Source: Chara braunii
Taxonomy: Eukaryota > Streptophyta > Charophyceae > Charales > Characeae
NCBI GenBank assembly: GCA_003427395.1
Contig: BFEA01000121.1
Location: 2,640,169 to 2,665,019, forward strand
DNA length: 24,851 nucleotides
Direction of reading: 5' to 3'
Part shown: in pieces, positions 1 to 9,321 of the stretch
Layout: the number at the start of each line of letters is the position of its first letter
Position numbering within the stretch: position 1 is the stretch's first letter
Notes under the pieces: generated by a model
Told to the model about the DNA's origin: nothing
Databases searched by the model: none
The model's input: only the letters and a program-made list of their open reading frames with translations
Program-made: the position numbers and the translations under genes

Positions 1-23
1 AAAAAAAAAAAAAAAAAGCAAAG

Positions 24-54
<31 letters not shown>

Positions 55-135
55 AAAGAAAAAGAAGAGGGAGAAGAAGAAGAAGAAGGAGGGGAAGAAG
101 AAGAAAAGGAAGAAGAAGAAGAAGAAGAAGAAGTT
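1..135. repeat. A-tract followed by (GAA)n microsatellite
   Basis: A run of 17 A is followed by about 110 bases of nearly pure purine GAA/GGA triplets on the + strand. It lies left of the reverse-oriented LTR copy A. It has no coding value. The run of A at the very start could be an assembly edge or a simple-repeat extension. Confidence 0.95.
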
Positions 136-711
136 TCCGCTTCCTTCCACTCATCTTGTTAATGTCTTGGAGATGAAGTCTCAATCTTCATGAGGCTTCC
201 TCCTCCTTGCACAAAACACCTTCTTGGCTATGACCTTCTTTTTCTTCAAGCCTCTCTCCTTCCTCTCTCACTTTCTCTCAAGTTACCACGGACAACAGTC
301 ACCATAGCTTTGGAGTTCTCCCCTCTAGGAGGGTTAATGAGACTCCCTCTAGCCTCTCTCTCTTCCGCTCACCCAGGGGGCTATGGCGGATCACCTCCCT
401 AGGGTCAGCCTCACTACCAGTAGTCTCTAGAGCTCCTCTCCGTAGCTCATGACCTCTACCAAACTCCTAAACTGGCATGGGTTCCCCTCTCCTCTCTCCA
501 AATGAAAGAGTGCTCCTATGAGCTCAGTTGGACAGCATGGTCACTCCTCATGCAATTGTGAAAGTGGCGGATTGAATTCCCAGCTTATGAAGGTTGAAAC
601 CAGCAGTCCGGCCAGCCCATGGGCCTCCCCATGTGCCTTGAGGTGAACCGAGGTACCCCCAAGGCAAAATTCTACTACTAGGCCCTTCCGGAGGTACCCG
701 GGACTCTTTTT
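136..711 (-). other. No gene seen; possibly LTR-related sequence beyond copy A
   Basis: No convincing coding region is present. Read on the minus strand, this stretch continues directly from LTR copy A, but it no longer matches what follows copy B. Its first bases (TTGGCC, then AAAAAGAG) resemble an internal LTR segment near 8970, so it may be more LTR that copy B has lost, or decayed internal sequence. A small imperfect inverted repeat built on GCCTTG and CAAGGC is visible near 625-665. The true 3' boundary of copy A cannot be fixed from this window. Confidence 0.4.
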
Positions 712-2242
712 GGCCAAGTACATGCAGTCCGAGTGGTTGGTACCAACTCGGATTGCCTCTTGGCCTACTTCGACCTCTTTTTCACCTCACAAATGCTGCC
801 CCCTTGGGTCCTAATGCCCAAGGCGCAATTTTACTTTAGAGAAAAATACCTTGTGGGCCTTTTTTTTTTTTTTTTCAGTTTGTATCCCATTTTTGGTAGG
901 CCGAGATATTTTTCTATGCAGCGATACATTTCAGCCTTGAATCTGGCTGAGATCCACGGCCAACAATATTCCGTGCCACCCCAAGTAGCCCTTGCTTCAA
1001 TTTTGAGCCCCTAAGTCCACTTTTTTAATTTTTGGTGCATCTGGCTCTCTTTTTGGGCCAAATGCACAGTTTTGTCCCTTTCCCTCTTTTGTTTCTTTCC
1101 ATTTTGGGCTGCCACCTCATTCCGGAGCTAGCCATTTTGAGCTGGCCCACAAAAAATGGCTAGTTTCTCTCCACCATGAGATCGGATCTCAGATCCATAG
1201 TCCAAAAGAAAACCGGTCATTTCTTTTTTGCATTTTCTCTCATTTTCTTCTTTTTAATTCAGATTTTATTGAGATATGGCCCCAAGGGTCATATCTCTGT
1301 AATTCGAATTGCCCTCCCCCATTCTAGGAGGGATGAGGTCACAGTTGGGACCTGCCAGTCCCTACTGCGCAGGTCACAGTAGGCCGGCACACTCTCCTCC
1401 ACTCTTTTCTCCCTTTTTGTCTTATTCTCCCTCATTTTTCTCTCATTTTTCTTTCTTTTTCTTTTATTTCAGTTGTGACAAGTGCCAAACTGTTGTGTAC
1501 CCTCTTTCTAGGCCTTAGGGCCTCATTCAAGGTCAGGTTCATAGCTGGTACTTGGCCGTTATATCTCGGATTTCAACAATCGCACCCCCATGGTCCTAGA
1601 GGGCTCCACTTTGCCTCCGTTTGTCCAATTTTGAGCCCCCTTTGCTCTGATTTTCTAAAGACAGCCTTTTTCTCATGTTGAGCCTCTTGAGGCTTTATTT
1701 TCTCATGCCTAGCTAGTCCGAGATATTTCGGACTGCTGGGCAGCCCTCCCAGCAGCATTGTTTTTTCTTTATTTTCTCTCATGGCTCTCTCACTTGCCCC
1801 CACTAGTGTTTGCACTAGTCGTGCTAATATTTCTCACCGTCTAGATCCTTGATCTCGATGGTGCCGTTTGCTTGCATAATTATTCCTTGTGCTTGCTCAT
1901 GGTTCCCTTGGGACATCCCAAGTCCCGGCCACTTTCATCCATACTAGTTTCATTTTTTTTCCCGTCGGAGGTCCCGCCGATGCATGTCCCGTTTTTCGAA
2001 TTTTATTATTTTGACCCACTTGGTCCCCGACAACATTCCGGACGGTGTCCCATTTTTATTTTTGGGGCCCCCTTGCCCTTGGTGATCCCATCATCTCTAC
2101 ATGTGTGCCGATTTTTCTAGGCCATGAGATCTCATTTCACGGTTGCTGTTTACTGTTCTCCACTTGCCCCCTACGGAAATTGTTCTTTTTTAGCCTCTCG
2201 GGCTTGCCGTGGCTCATTTTCCCTTAGCCTAGGCAACCCCAT

Positions 2243-2266
2243 GCAGTCCGTTATTTCTCGGACTGC
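2243..2266. repeat. GCAGTCCG hairpin in LTR copy A
   Basis: Perfect 8-base arms GCAGTCCG and CGGACTGC are separated by 8 bases (TTATTTCT). The matching sites in the other LTRs are 7776-7799 (one mismatch) and 24088-24111 (perfect). Confidence 0.9.
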
Positions 2267-2806
2267 AGTCATAACTATTTTTCTAGTCCCACGGCCCCAC
2301 AACTTGACCCATGCCAAAAAAAAATGAAGCGTTAAATTTCTAAGTGCATTCGCGCTCAATATTGGTTTCGGATGCACCTAAAACATGTGTTTCTCCTCCC
2401 CCATGTAATCCGTTTTATTTCGGTTGCATGGGGTCTTGATTTTCTTTAATTTTCTCTGCAAAAATCAAAGAAAATCAAAGTCCACTGCAACCGCCATATT
2501 CCACAATGAATCTGGTCAAGGATGTATCTCCTCAAGTGACCGTTTTTTACCGTTAAGGCATTTTTCTCTTTTCTTTTTTTTTCTTTTTTTTTTCCTCCTT
2601 TCTTGGACAGTTGGGACCTGCCAGTCCCTACTTGTGGCAGTCCCTACTGACGGCCAACTCACTCACTCCCTCTCACTCTTTTTGTCTTATTCTCCCACAT
2701 TTTCTTTTCTTTTCTCTCTTTTTTCTAGCATGCTAAGTGTCAAGTGGTCGTTAAGGCCCTTTTCTAGCCCCTTCCTCTTAGTTTTGGCCCTTCCTATGCT
2801 CAAGGT

Positions 2807-2830
2807 GCAGTCCGTTATATCTCGGACTGC
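2807..2830. repeat. Second GCAGTCCG hairpin in LTR copy A
   Basis: Perfect 8-base arms GCAGTCCG and CGGACTGC flank the spacer TTATATCT. The counterpart in copy C is 23316-23339. Copy B has lost the left arm at this place (about 7033). Confidence 0.9.
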
Positions 2831-3191
2831 AATAATGGCCCTCTCATGTCCATGGGAACTCCCTTTTATTTTTATTTTTCTTCCATAGTGGCCCCTCCGA
2901 CTTCGATTTTCTCCCGGAGACCTATTTTTCACATGGGGTCTCTCTTGACTCCATTTTCTTAAGGGAGGCTGATCCGAGATTTTTCAGATTGCTCCCATGC
3001 TTCTTACTTCAAGTTTCTTTACTTTTTCTTTTCCTTTTGGCCTTCCCGTTAGCTACCGCTAGTGCTTGAACTAGTAGTGCTAATATTCTTGGTCGTCAAG
3101 ATCTCGATCTTGACGGTGCACCTTGCCTTTACTATTTCCCTTATGCGGTGCCGCCGTTTCTTCTTGGGACTTTAGCATGTCCCCGCCATCC

Positions 3192-3291
3192 GTCCCGTTG
3201 GCAGTCCCCGACACTTAGTCCCGTCGGCGATCCCTGACACTTGGTCCCGCCGGTGGTCTCCGACACTTAGTCTCGCCGGCGGTCCCCGACC
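3192..3291 (-). repeat. 26-base tandem array in LTR copy A (about 4 units)
   Basis: Four head-to-tail units of 26 bases start at 3192, 3218, 3244 and 3270; the last is partial. On the LTR sense strand each unit contains GTGTCGGGGAC followed by a CCGAC element, so each can form a small GTCGG/CCGAC hairpin. The array corresponds to 6543-6671 and 22826-22954. Confidence 0.92.
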
Positions 3292-3853
3292 TATTTTGTC
3301 CTAGATGCCATTATTTCTACTCAGTCCCACGTGGCCTCGGGTGCCTTTCCCTAAGGTGTCCCAAGTTCTTTGGGCGTTTCCGCCCCACGGTGACCCTTTT
3401 CCCTTGTCTTTTCTTGCGCCTTGCGCGCGCCGATTTCTTTGGTCGTGGGCCTTCACTCCGAGGCTCCCGTAGGTGGCCCCCACGTTCACCCCTCATTCTC
3501 TAACTTCCCACGGCCCCGGGATCTTCCATCTCTCGACTTCCTCATTCTTTTGTCGCTGTTGTGCTGCGTTTGCTGGTTCAAGGGCCCCTTTGGCCTTAGT
3601 CTTGTTGCATTCCAACGGCCCTCCCGGCCTCATACTGTGTTCTACGTGCCCCTGTTCTTGTGCTCACTCGCTCGCCGTTGTCGGTTCTTTCCCTCTGCGA
3701 TTTTCTCCCCAGGGCATTACTCCCTCCTGCGGCCTAATCCTTTGTCTTTTCTCTCTCTTTCCTCCTTACTCCAGATTTCTTTGCCGTGCATAATTTGTCT
3801 ATATTCAGTCTCTCGAGTGATGGGAAGTTATTCGGGACCCACCAGTCCCGACA

Positions 3854-5993
3854 CCGTGCCTAGGCCTTACACCATGCTCATGCCTTCAGCCCGCGACAGG
3901 CTGTCTATGTAGGAATTGCTTGTTGAGAACCAACGTGGTGATGAACTGCATTGCGCATAACGGGGCAGGGGGGGCCTATGGTGGGACAATAGCGATATTA
4001 TTGTGATGATCATTTGTAGGACTCGGGCAGGAATGGAGAGCTAACCGAGTCATATGGGAAGTCGGTCCTCTCCGATGCTTTTTCGTTCGGGGTAAACATG
4101 AACGTTAGTTGGCCTAAGTCCTTCGGGACATCCGTTAGAATTGGAACGATACAGAGAAGACCAGCGAGCACCCTTCAGGGTGTTGTCTGCCGGACCACGG
4201 TTTGTTGTCAAGATCTGCTCCGAAGGAATGTGCACACGCCTCTAGAGAATTCGAGAAGGGACTGGACAGTGCCCGGGCAAGAAGTGGTCCGAGGCATTCT
4301 AGTAGAGGCACACAGTCGGTCGAATTTGAATATAAGGCACTGAAGAAATGTCGGTTTGACTAATACCTGATTCTTTTTGAAGTGTTCCCTATGAGCTAGA
4401 GTTGTGGATCGGTCGCTACGAGTCATCGCGCTGATTCCTGAGAGCTGGGGAAAAACGGATAGGGCGGCGAATAGGCGACGCAGCAGGCGTTGGAGGGAGG
4501 TTACCGAATCAAGACCAGAAATCGTGCTAGGCACATTCAGAAGGCGCAAATGGTGGGAACAGGCGGAACGCAGTGGACAAATGGGGAGCTAGTCTGATTC
4601 CTAGCCGATTCAAGTAAGAGAAGGGGAAGCCTGGGAACTTTTTGACTCAGGCGAGCGCACTGGTATCGCTAGTGTTAGGGTTTGTTATGAGAATCGAGAG
4701 TTAAGTTGATATAGTGATGCAAGGTGATGGCGAGGAGATGGTCGTGTTGAAGGGGGGGTGGACCTCGTAACTTGCCCGTCTCGTCATAAGAACAAGCGAG
4801 GGAGGGATCCGCATGGGTGATTTTTAGTATGGTAAATTCGATAGTGGCAACGAAATTAGAAGCTAAGTAGTATGTTCGTGTGCCATGTCGGTAAAGAGTT
4901 CTGCGTGAGAGAAGCTACGGGAGGAGGAGGTTGAACCAGCCTGACTTTCTGTAGAAGGTTCGCTTTGGTTCTTACTCACTCGAACGGTGGAAATAGCATG
5001 AGGGTGGTGTAGAAGCTGGGGCTTACTTGTTGATCGACACGTTATCTATCTCATTCGTGGACGTAGCCTCGCTCTATCAATCTGATCCCGGGGGAGGAGG
5101 CAACATCGGAGTGGCACCAAGTACTTCCGCGATCGTAGGAAACTTCTGCCTCGATTTCGCCTACCCTGATAGGCAGAGGCGTGAGGTCAGCAGCGACGCT
5201 GAATAATTACCTGTCCGCCATCGTATTGCTCGTTCCAAAAGAGGCACCTGAAGGATTGTGAGACTCGTTGGGTTCTCCACCGTTTCGACCATTTGAGATA
5301 CCTTCACAAAGTTCTGCTGGCGGGCGAATCGCACGGTAAGAGCGGACTCCGCAGTGGTGACATAGCTCGGATGCCGAGTGAGTAGCAGGTCACACAGGGA
5401 AAAGGGGTGAACTCACTCGTACTCAGGATGAAGGGTTTGTCTGGTCCTTTGCACATAAACGGGTACAACCGAGATTGAAGTCCTGCTGGTTGCAGTTACA
5501 GTTAGTCCTTGTTACTACTCCCGTCAGTTCATACTAGCACTGCGTTTTGATAAGGGAGAAGGGGATTGCACAAGGAGAGTAGTGAAAGAGAGAGGCGGGG
5601 GTCGGAAGGGGAGATTGAGGACTTACCTGCTGGCTAGGGGCGCTGCCCATCCTTGTTAAGGCAGAGTAAGGAGGATCAAGCGTGTTGTTGTTGTGGCAAT
5701 CAGGAAACAACGACGGTTGTAGCAACAGACGAGCTACGAAAGACTGCAGACTTACCTGTTGATTGGCACACTACTTACTCAGTAGATTGAAGCAGCAGTA
5801 GGCGAGTTGTGAGGGACAAACTTGGTTGTTGGCCGATGTGCCATTTGCCCCTCTGTAAGAAGTAAGTTGAAGGAGAGTCACCTGCAGTCCGAGAAGCTAG
5901 ACCTTCCGGCGACGCTTTGGTTGGAATCTGAAGTTGTTGAGCTGCTGAGTTTACTGAATTGCGATTTACTAAGCTGTTGTTGGAGAGTCACGG
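3854..5993. other. Unassigned 2.1-kb sequence between inverted LTRs
   Basis: This is the flank shared by the start of copy A (to its left) and the start of copy B (to its right). I find no long open frame, no retroelement domain and no RNA gene. Three minus-strand sites look like splice donors: CAACAAGTAAG (about 5025-5035), CAGCAGGTAAGT (about 5623-5634) and CAACAGGTAAGT (about 5750-5761). The first and third sit in about 40 bases of weak mutual similarity, so they may be a decayed repeat rather than exons. A fragment of a host gene on the minus strand cannot be excluded, but I cannot assemble one. Confidence 0.5.
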
Positions 5994-6542
5994 TGTCGAG
6001 ACTGGTGAGTCCCAAATAACTGTCCATCACCCGAGAGACCGAATATGGACGAACTGTGCACAACAGAGAAATCCGAAGTGAGACGAGATAAAGGATTAGG
6101 CCGCAGGAGGGAGTAATGCCCTAGGGCGAGAACCACAGGGGGAAAGAACTAAGCGGCGGCAAGCGAGCAAGCGCAAGAACAAGGGCACATAGAACATAGC
6201 AGGAGGTCGGGAGGGTCATCGGAAGGCAATAGGACTAAGGCCAAGGGGCCTTTTGAACTAGCGACTGCAGCGCGACATCAATAAGGGAATGAGAAAGTCG
6301 AGGGATGGGCGGCCAGAAGCCGCGGGAAGCCGGGAAATGAGGGGCCAACGTGGGGGCCACCTACGGGAGCCTCGGAGCGAAGACCCACGACCAAAGAGAT
6401 CGGCACGCGCAAGGCGCGAGGAAAAACTAAGGAGAGGGGTCGCTATGGGGCGACAAGACACCCAAGGGGCATGAGACACCTCGGGGAAAGGCACCCGGGG
6501 CCACCTAGGACTAAGTAAAAATAATTGCATCCGGGGCGAAAT

Positions 6543-6671
6543 GCGTCGGGGTCCGCCGACGGGACTAAGTGTCGGGGACCGCCGACGGGACTAAGTGTCG
6601 GGGACCGCCGACGAGACTAAGTGTCGGGGACCACCGGCGGGACTAAGTGTCGGGGACCATCGACTGGACAA
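6543..6671 (+). repeat. 26-base tandem array in 5' LTR (5 units)
   Basis: Five units of 26 bases each contain GTGTCGGGGACC, then CCGAC, then GGGACTAA, with a few substitutions per unit. The TGTCGGGGAC core closely resembles the LTR terminus TGTCGGGAC. Confidence 0.93.
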
Positions 6672-6748
6672 GTGGCAGGGACATGTGAAAGTCCAAAGAA
6701 AAAACGGCGGCACCACATGAGGGAAAAATAATAAATACAAGGTGCACC

Positions 6749-6768
6749 GTCAAGATCAACATCTTGAC
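6749..6768. repeat. Perfect inverted repeat GTCAAGAT-CAAC-ATCTTGAC
   Basis: Perfect 8-base arms are separated by 4 bases. The same site in copy C (about 23033-23050) keeps 7 of the 8 pairs. Confidence 0.85.
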
Positions 6769-7257
6769 GACCAAGAATATTAGCACCACTAGTGCAAGTA
6801 CTAATGGTGACAAACGGGAAGGTCAAAAGGAAAAGGAAAAGTAAAGAAAACTGAAGTGAGAGGCATGGGAGCAATCCGAAAAATCTCGGATCAACCTCCC
6901 TCAAGAAAATAAAGTCAAATAAGACCCCATGTAAAAAATAGCCCTCCGGGAGAAAATCGGAGTAGGAGGGACCATTGTGGGAGAAATGTAGGACTAAAAG
7001 GAGGCTCCCATGGGCATGGGAAGACCATTATTGCACGGACTGCACCCTGGGCATAGGGAGGGCCAAAACTAGGAGGAAGAGGCTAGAAAAGGGCCTTAAC
7101 GGACACTTGACACTTGGCATGCTAAGAAAAAGAGAGAAAATAAAAGAAAATGGGGGAGAATAAGACAAAAACAGTGAGAGGGAGTGAGTGAGTTGGCCGT
7201 AAGTAGGGACTGCCATAGGTAGGGATTGACAGGTCCCTACTGTCCAAGAAAGGAGGA

Positions 7258-7320
7258 GAAAAAAAAAGAAAAGAAAACAAAAGAAAAGAAAAGAAAAGAA
7301 AAGAAAAGAAAAGAGAAAAA
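7258..7320 (+). repeat. Interrupted (AAAAG)n microsatellite in 5' LTR
   Basis: About ten AAAAG units with an AAAAC interruption and an A-run. The 3' LTR has a longer, purer tract at the same place (23554-23625). Confidence 0.93.
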
Positions 7321-7402
7321 AACCTTAACGGTAAAAAACGGTCACTTGGGGAGATTCATCCGTGACCAGATTCATTCTGGAATATGATGGTTACAAAAGA
7401 CT

Positions 7403-7445
7403 TTGATTTTCTTTGATTTTTGCAGAGAAAATCAAAGAAAATCAA
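7403..7445. repeat. Long perfect inverted repeat (18-base arms, 7-base loop)
   Basis: The left arm TTGATTTTCTTTGATTTT (7403-7420) and right arm AAAATCAAAGAAAATCAA (7428-7445) are perfectly complementary around the loop TGCAGAG. Each arm is itself a short direct repeat. Copy C (23713-23757 region) has one changed base in the left arm; copy A (about 2437-2482) keeps the structure with more changes. Confidence 0.95.
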
Positions 7446-7505
7446 GGCCTCTTGCAACTGGAATAAAACGGAATACTTGCATGAGGAGAAACACATGTTT
7501 TGGGT

Positions 7506-7535
7506 GCATCCGGAGCCAAAATCAAGTCCGGATGC
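7506..7535. repeat. Perfect inverted repeat GCATCCGGA / TCCGGATGC
   Basis: Nine-base perfect arms (7506-7514 and 7527-7535) with a 12-base loop. A sister structure CATCCGG / CCGGATG lies at 7669-7696. Both sites are also present in copy C, the first with one wobble-type mismatch. Confidence 0.9.
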
Positions 7536-7775
7536 GCTTGGAGATTAGCCGTTTCTTTTTCTTTTGAATAAGGGTTAGTTGTGGGGCATTGGGGCTAAGG
7601 AATTGACCCCCATTGCAATCCGAGTCACAACGGACTGCATGGGGGAAAAGAAACACATGTTCTAAGTACATCCGGAGCCAATATTGAGCCCGGATGCACT
7701 AGAAAATTTAACGCTTCATTTTCTTTTAACATGGGGCAGGTTGTGAGGCTGTGGGTGTAGAAAACAGCCATGACT

Positions 7776-7799
7776 GCAGTCTGAGAAATTACGGACTGC
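7776..7799. repeat. GCAGTCCG-type hairpin in 5' LTR
   Basis: GCAGTCTG and CGGACTGC arms with a spacer of 8 bases; one G-T type mismatch. A related site with arms GCAATCCG and CGGACTGC lies at 7615-7638. Confidence 0.88.
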
Positions 7800-7898
7800 A
7801 TGGGGATGCCAAGGCCAAGGGAAAATGGGCTACGGCAAACCCGAAAGGCTAGAAAGGAGCAATTCCAACATGGGGCAAATAAAGACGGTAAACGGAAG

Positions 7899-7919
7899 CC
7901 GTGAGAAGATATCTCACGG
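7899..7919. repeat. Inverted repeat CCGTGAGA...TCTCACGG
   Basis: Arms of 8 bases are perfectly paired around a 5-base centre. In copy C the same site reads CCGTGAGATGAGATCTCACC, with one mismatch at the base of the stem. Confidence 0.85.
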
Positions 7920-8665
7920 CCCAGAGAAATCGGCGCACATGTAGAAATGATGGGACCACCTAGGGCAAGGGGCCCCAAAAAAATAAAAATGGAACGCCGT
8001 CCGGAATGTTGTCGGGGACCAAATGAGTTCAAATAATAAAAATTGAGAAACGGGACATGCGCTGGCGGGACCACTGGCGGGACAAGGAAATGGAGCTAGC
8101 ATGAAGGAAAATGGCGGGGACTTGGGATGTCCCAAGGGAACCATGAGTAAACGCAAGGGATATTTGTACAAGCAAGCGGCACCGTCAAGATCAAGGATCT
8201 AGACGGTGGAAAATATTAGCACCACTAAAGCAAACACTAGTGGGTGAAAGTGGGAGAGTCATGGGAGAAAGAAAAGTAAAATAAGGGTGTTCAGAAGGCT
8301 GCCCAACAGTCCGGGATATCTCGGACCAGCTAGGCATAAGAAAATAGAACCTTGAAAGGCTCAACATGAGAAAAAGGCTGCCCTTTGAAAATCGGAGCAT
8401 AAGGGGCTAAAAAATGGGCAAACGGGAGCAAAATGGAGCCCCCTAAGAGCATGGGGGTGCCATTGTTGGAATCCGAGATGTAACGGCCAAGTAACAGCCA
8501 TGAACCTGGCCTTGAATGAGGCCCTAAGGCCTAGAAAAGAGGATGTACAGCAGGTTGACACTTGTCACAACAGAAATAAAAGAAAAATAAAGAAAAATGA
8601 GAGAAAAAGCAGGGAGAATGAGAAAAAGATGGAGAAAAGAGTGGAGGAGAGTGTGTCGGCCTATT

Positions 8666-8744
8666 GGGACCTGCACAGTAGGGACTGGCAGGTCCCAGCT
8701 GTGACCTCATAACTCCTAGAATGAGGGAGGGCAATCCGGATTGC
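8666..8744. repeat. Two neighbouring palindromes in 5' LTR
   Basis: GGGACCTGC (8666-8674) pairs perfectly with GCAGGTCCC (8688-8696). Thirty-five bases on, GCAATCCGGATTGC (8731-8744) is a perfect 14-base palindrome with no spacer, and is a member of the GCAGTCCG-like family. Confidence 0.88.
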
Positions 8745-8830
8745 AGAGATATGGCCCTCAATAAAATCTGAATTAAAAAGCAGAAAATGAGAGAAAAAAG
8801 CAAAAAGGAAGTGGCCGGATTTCTTTTTGA

Positions 8831-8903
8831 CCATGGATCTGAGATCAGATCTCATGGTGAAGAGGAACTAGCCGTTTTTTGTGGGTCAGCTCAAAACGGC
8901 TAG
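8831..8903. repeat. Two adjacent inverted repeats in 5' LTR
   Basis: At 8831-8857 the arms CCATG-GATCTGA and TCAGATC-T-CATGG pair with one bulged base. At 8868-8903 CTAGCCGTTTT pairs perfectly with AAAACGGCTAG (11 bases) across a 14-base loop. Similar structures are recognisable in copy A near 1100-1200. Confidence 0.9.
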
Positions 8904-9072
8904 CTCCGGAATGAGGTGGCAGCCTTAAATGGAAATAAACAAAAGAGGGAAAAAGACAAAATAGTGCATTTGGCCCAAAAAGAGAGCCAGATGTACCAAA
9001 AGTTGAAAAAGTAGACTTAGGGGCTCAAAATTGAAGCAAGGGCTACTAGAGGGTATCTCGGATTATTGCTGG

Positions 9073-9097
9073 CCTTGGATCTCAGCCAGATCCAAGG
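9073..9097. repeat. Perfect inverted repeat CCTTGGATCT / AGATCCAAGG
   Basis: Ten-base perfect arms around a CAGCC loop. Copy A carries a mutated version near 935-960. Confidence 0.92.
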
Positions 9098-9276
9098 CTG
9101 AAAATGTGCCGCCACATGGAAAAATGCTCCGGCCTACCCAAAGGAGGCCGAAACTTGGAAAAATCGAGAAAAAGGCCCACAAGGCCTTTTTCTTTCAAGT
9201 ATTGTTGCCCCTTGGGCATTAGGACCCTAGGGGGCAGCATTAGAGCAATGAAAAAGAGGCCGGAGTAGGCCAAGAG

Positions 9277-9309
9277 GCAGTCCGGGTTGGTACCATCCAC
9301 TCGGACTGC
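9277..9309. repeat. GCAGTCCG hairpin at the LTR end, with central TGGTACCA
   Basis: Arms GCAGTCCG and CGGACTGC enclose 17 bases with the 8-base palindrome TGGTACCA in the centre. It is the last LTR landmark shared with copy A (724-756) before homology ends. Confidence 0.88.
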
Positions 9310-9321
9310 ATGTACTTGGCC

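Larger units (their letters stand above)
712..3853 (-). repeat. LTR copy A (inverted, solo or truncated LTR)
   Basis: The reverse complement of this block matches the 5' LTR at 5994-9321 over its full length. It begins, on the minus strand, with TGTCGGGACTGG at 3853 and stays alignable to TACTTGGCC at 712. It carries the same landmarks in the same order: the 26-base tandem array, the ATCAAAGAAAATCAA inverted repeat and the GCAGTCCG hairpins. It is visibly more diverged from copies B and C than those two are from each other, so it comes from an older or different insertion. No polypurine tract adjoins its TG end at 3854, so it is not the 3' LTR of an element lying to the right. No recognisable gag lies to its left. 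Confidence 0.88.
6743..8705 (+). repeat. Ancient internal duplication in the LTR (period about 1.45 kb)
   Basis: Two parts of the LTR align in order. GCACCGTCAAGATCAA at 6743 matches 8180, and both continue into AATATTAGCACCACTA. The segment with GGCTAGAAAAGG, then TTGACACTTG, near 7080-7115 matches about 8527-8565. The segment with GTAGGGA...CAGGTCCC near 7202-7240 matches about 8677-8697. Offsets of 1437 to about 1470 bases are consistent with one old tandem duplication that has drifted. Confidence 0.7.
5994..9321 (+). repeat. 5' LTR (copy B), start TGTCGAG; 3' edge uncertain
   Basis: The start is set by alignment with copy C, where TGTCGGGAC follows the polypurine tract at once. Over the first 400 bases or so I counted about a dozen differences from copy C, mostly transitions, as expected of an LTR pair diverging since insertion. 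Homology with inverted copy A runs to 9321 and stops. I could not find a clear CA end or a TGG-starting primer-binding site after it, so the true LTR end may lie a little further on or may have been deleted. The LTR has no coding region, is purine-rich on the sense strand, and is dense in inverted repeats. Confidence 0.88.

Noticed and set aside
2424-2888. 154-codon frame in LTR copy A
   Set aside because: It is a Phe/Leu/Ser-rich translation of pyrimidine-rich LTR sequence (antisense to the LTR). No domain and no conserved frame in the other LTRs.
3421-3912. 163-codon frame at the start side of copy A
   Set aside because: It crosses the LTR boundary at 3853 and is pyrimidine-strand LTR sequence. 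No motif.
4730-4765. Purine run with seven G in the spacer, considered as a third polypurine tract
   Set aside because: Only loosely similar to the true tract, with no LTR or matching flank beside it.
6543-6671. 26-base array considered as a CRISPR
   Set aside because: Units are contiguous with no unique spacers, and the setting is a eukaryotic LTR.
7625-8074. 149-codon antisense frame in the 5' LTR, similar to one at 24192-24386
   Set aside because: The two match only because they lie in the same LTR sequence. The copy C version is truncated, and the LTR shows no coding signature.
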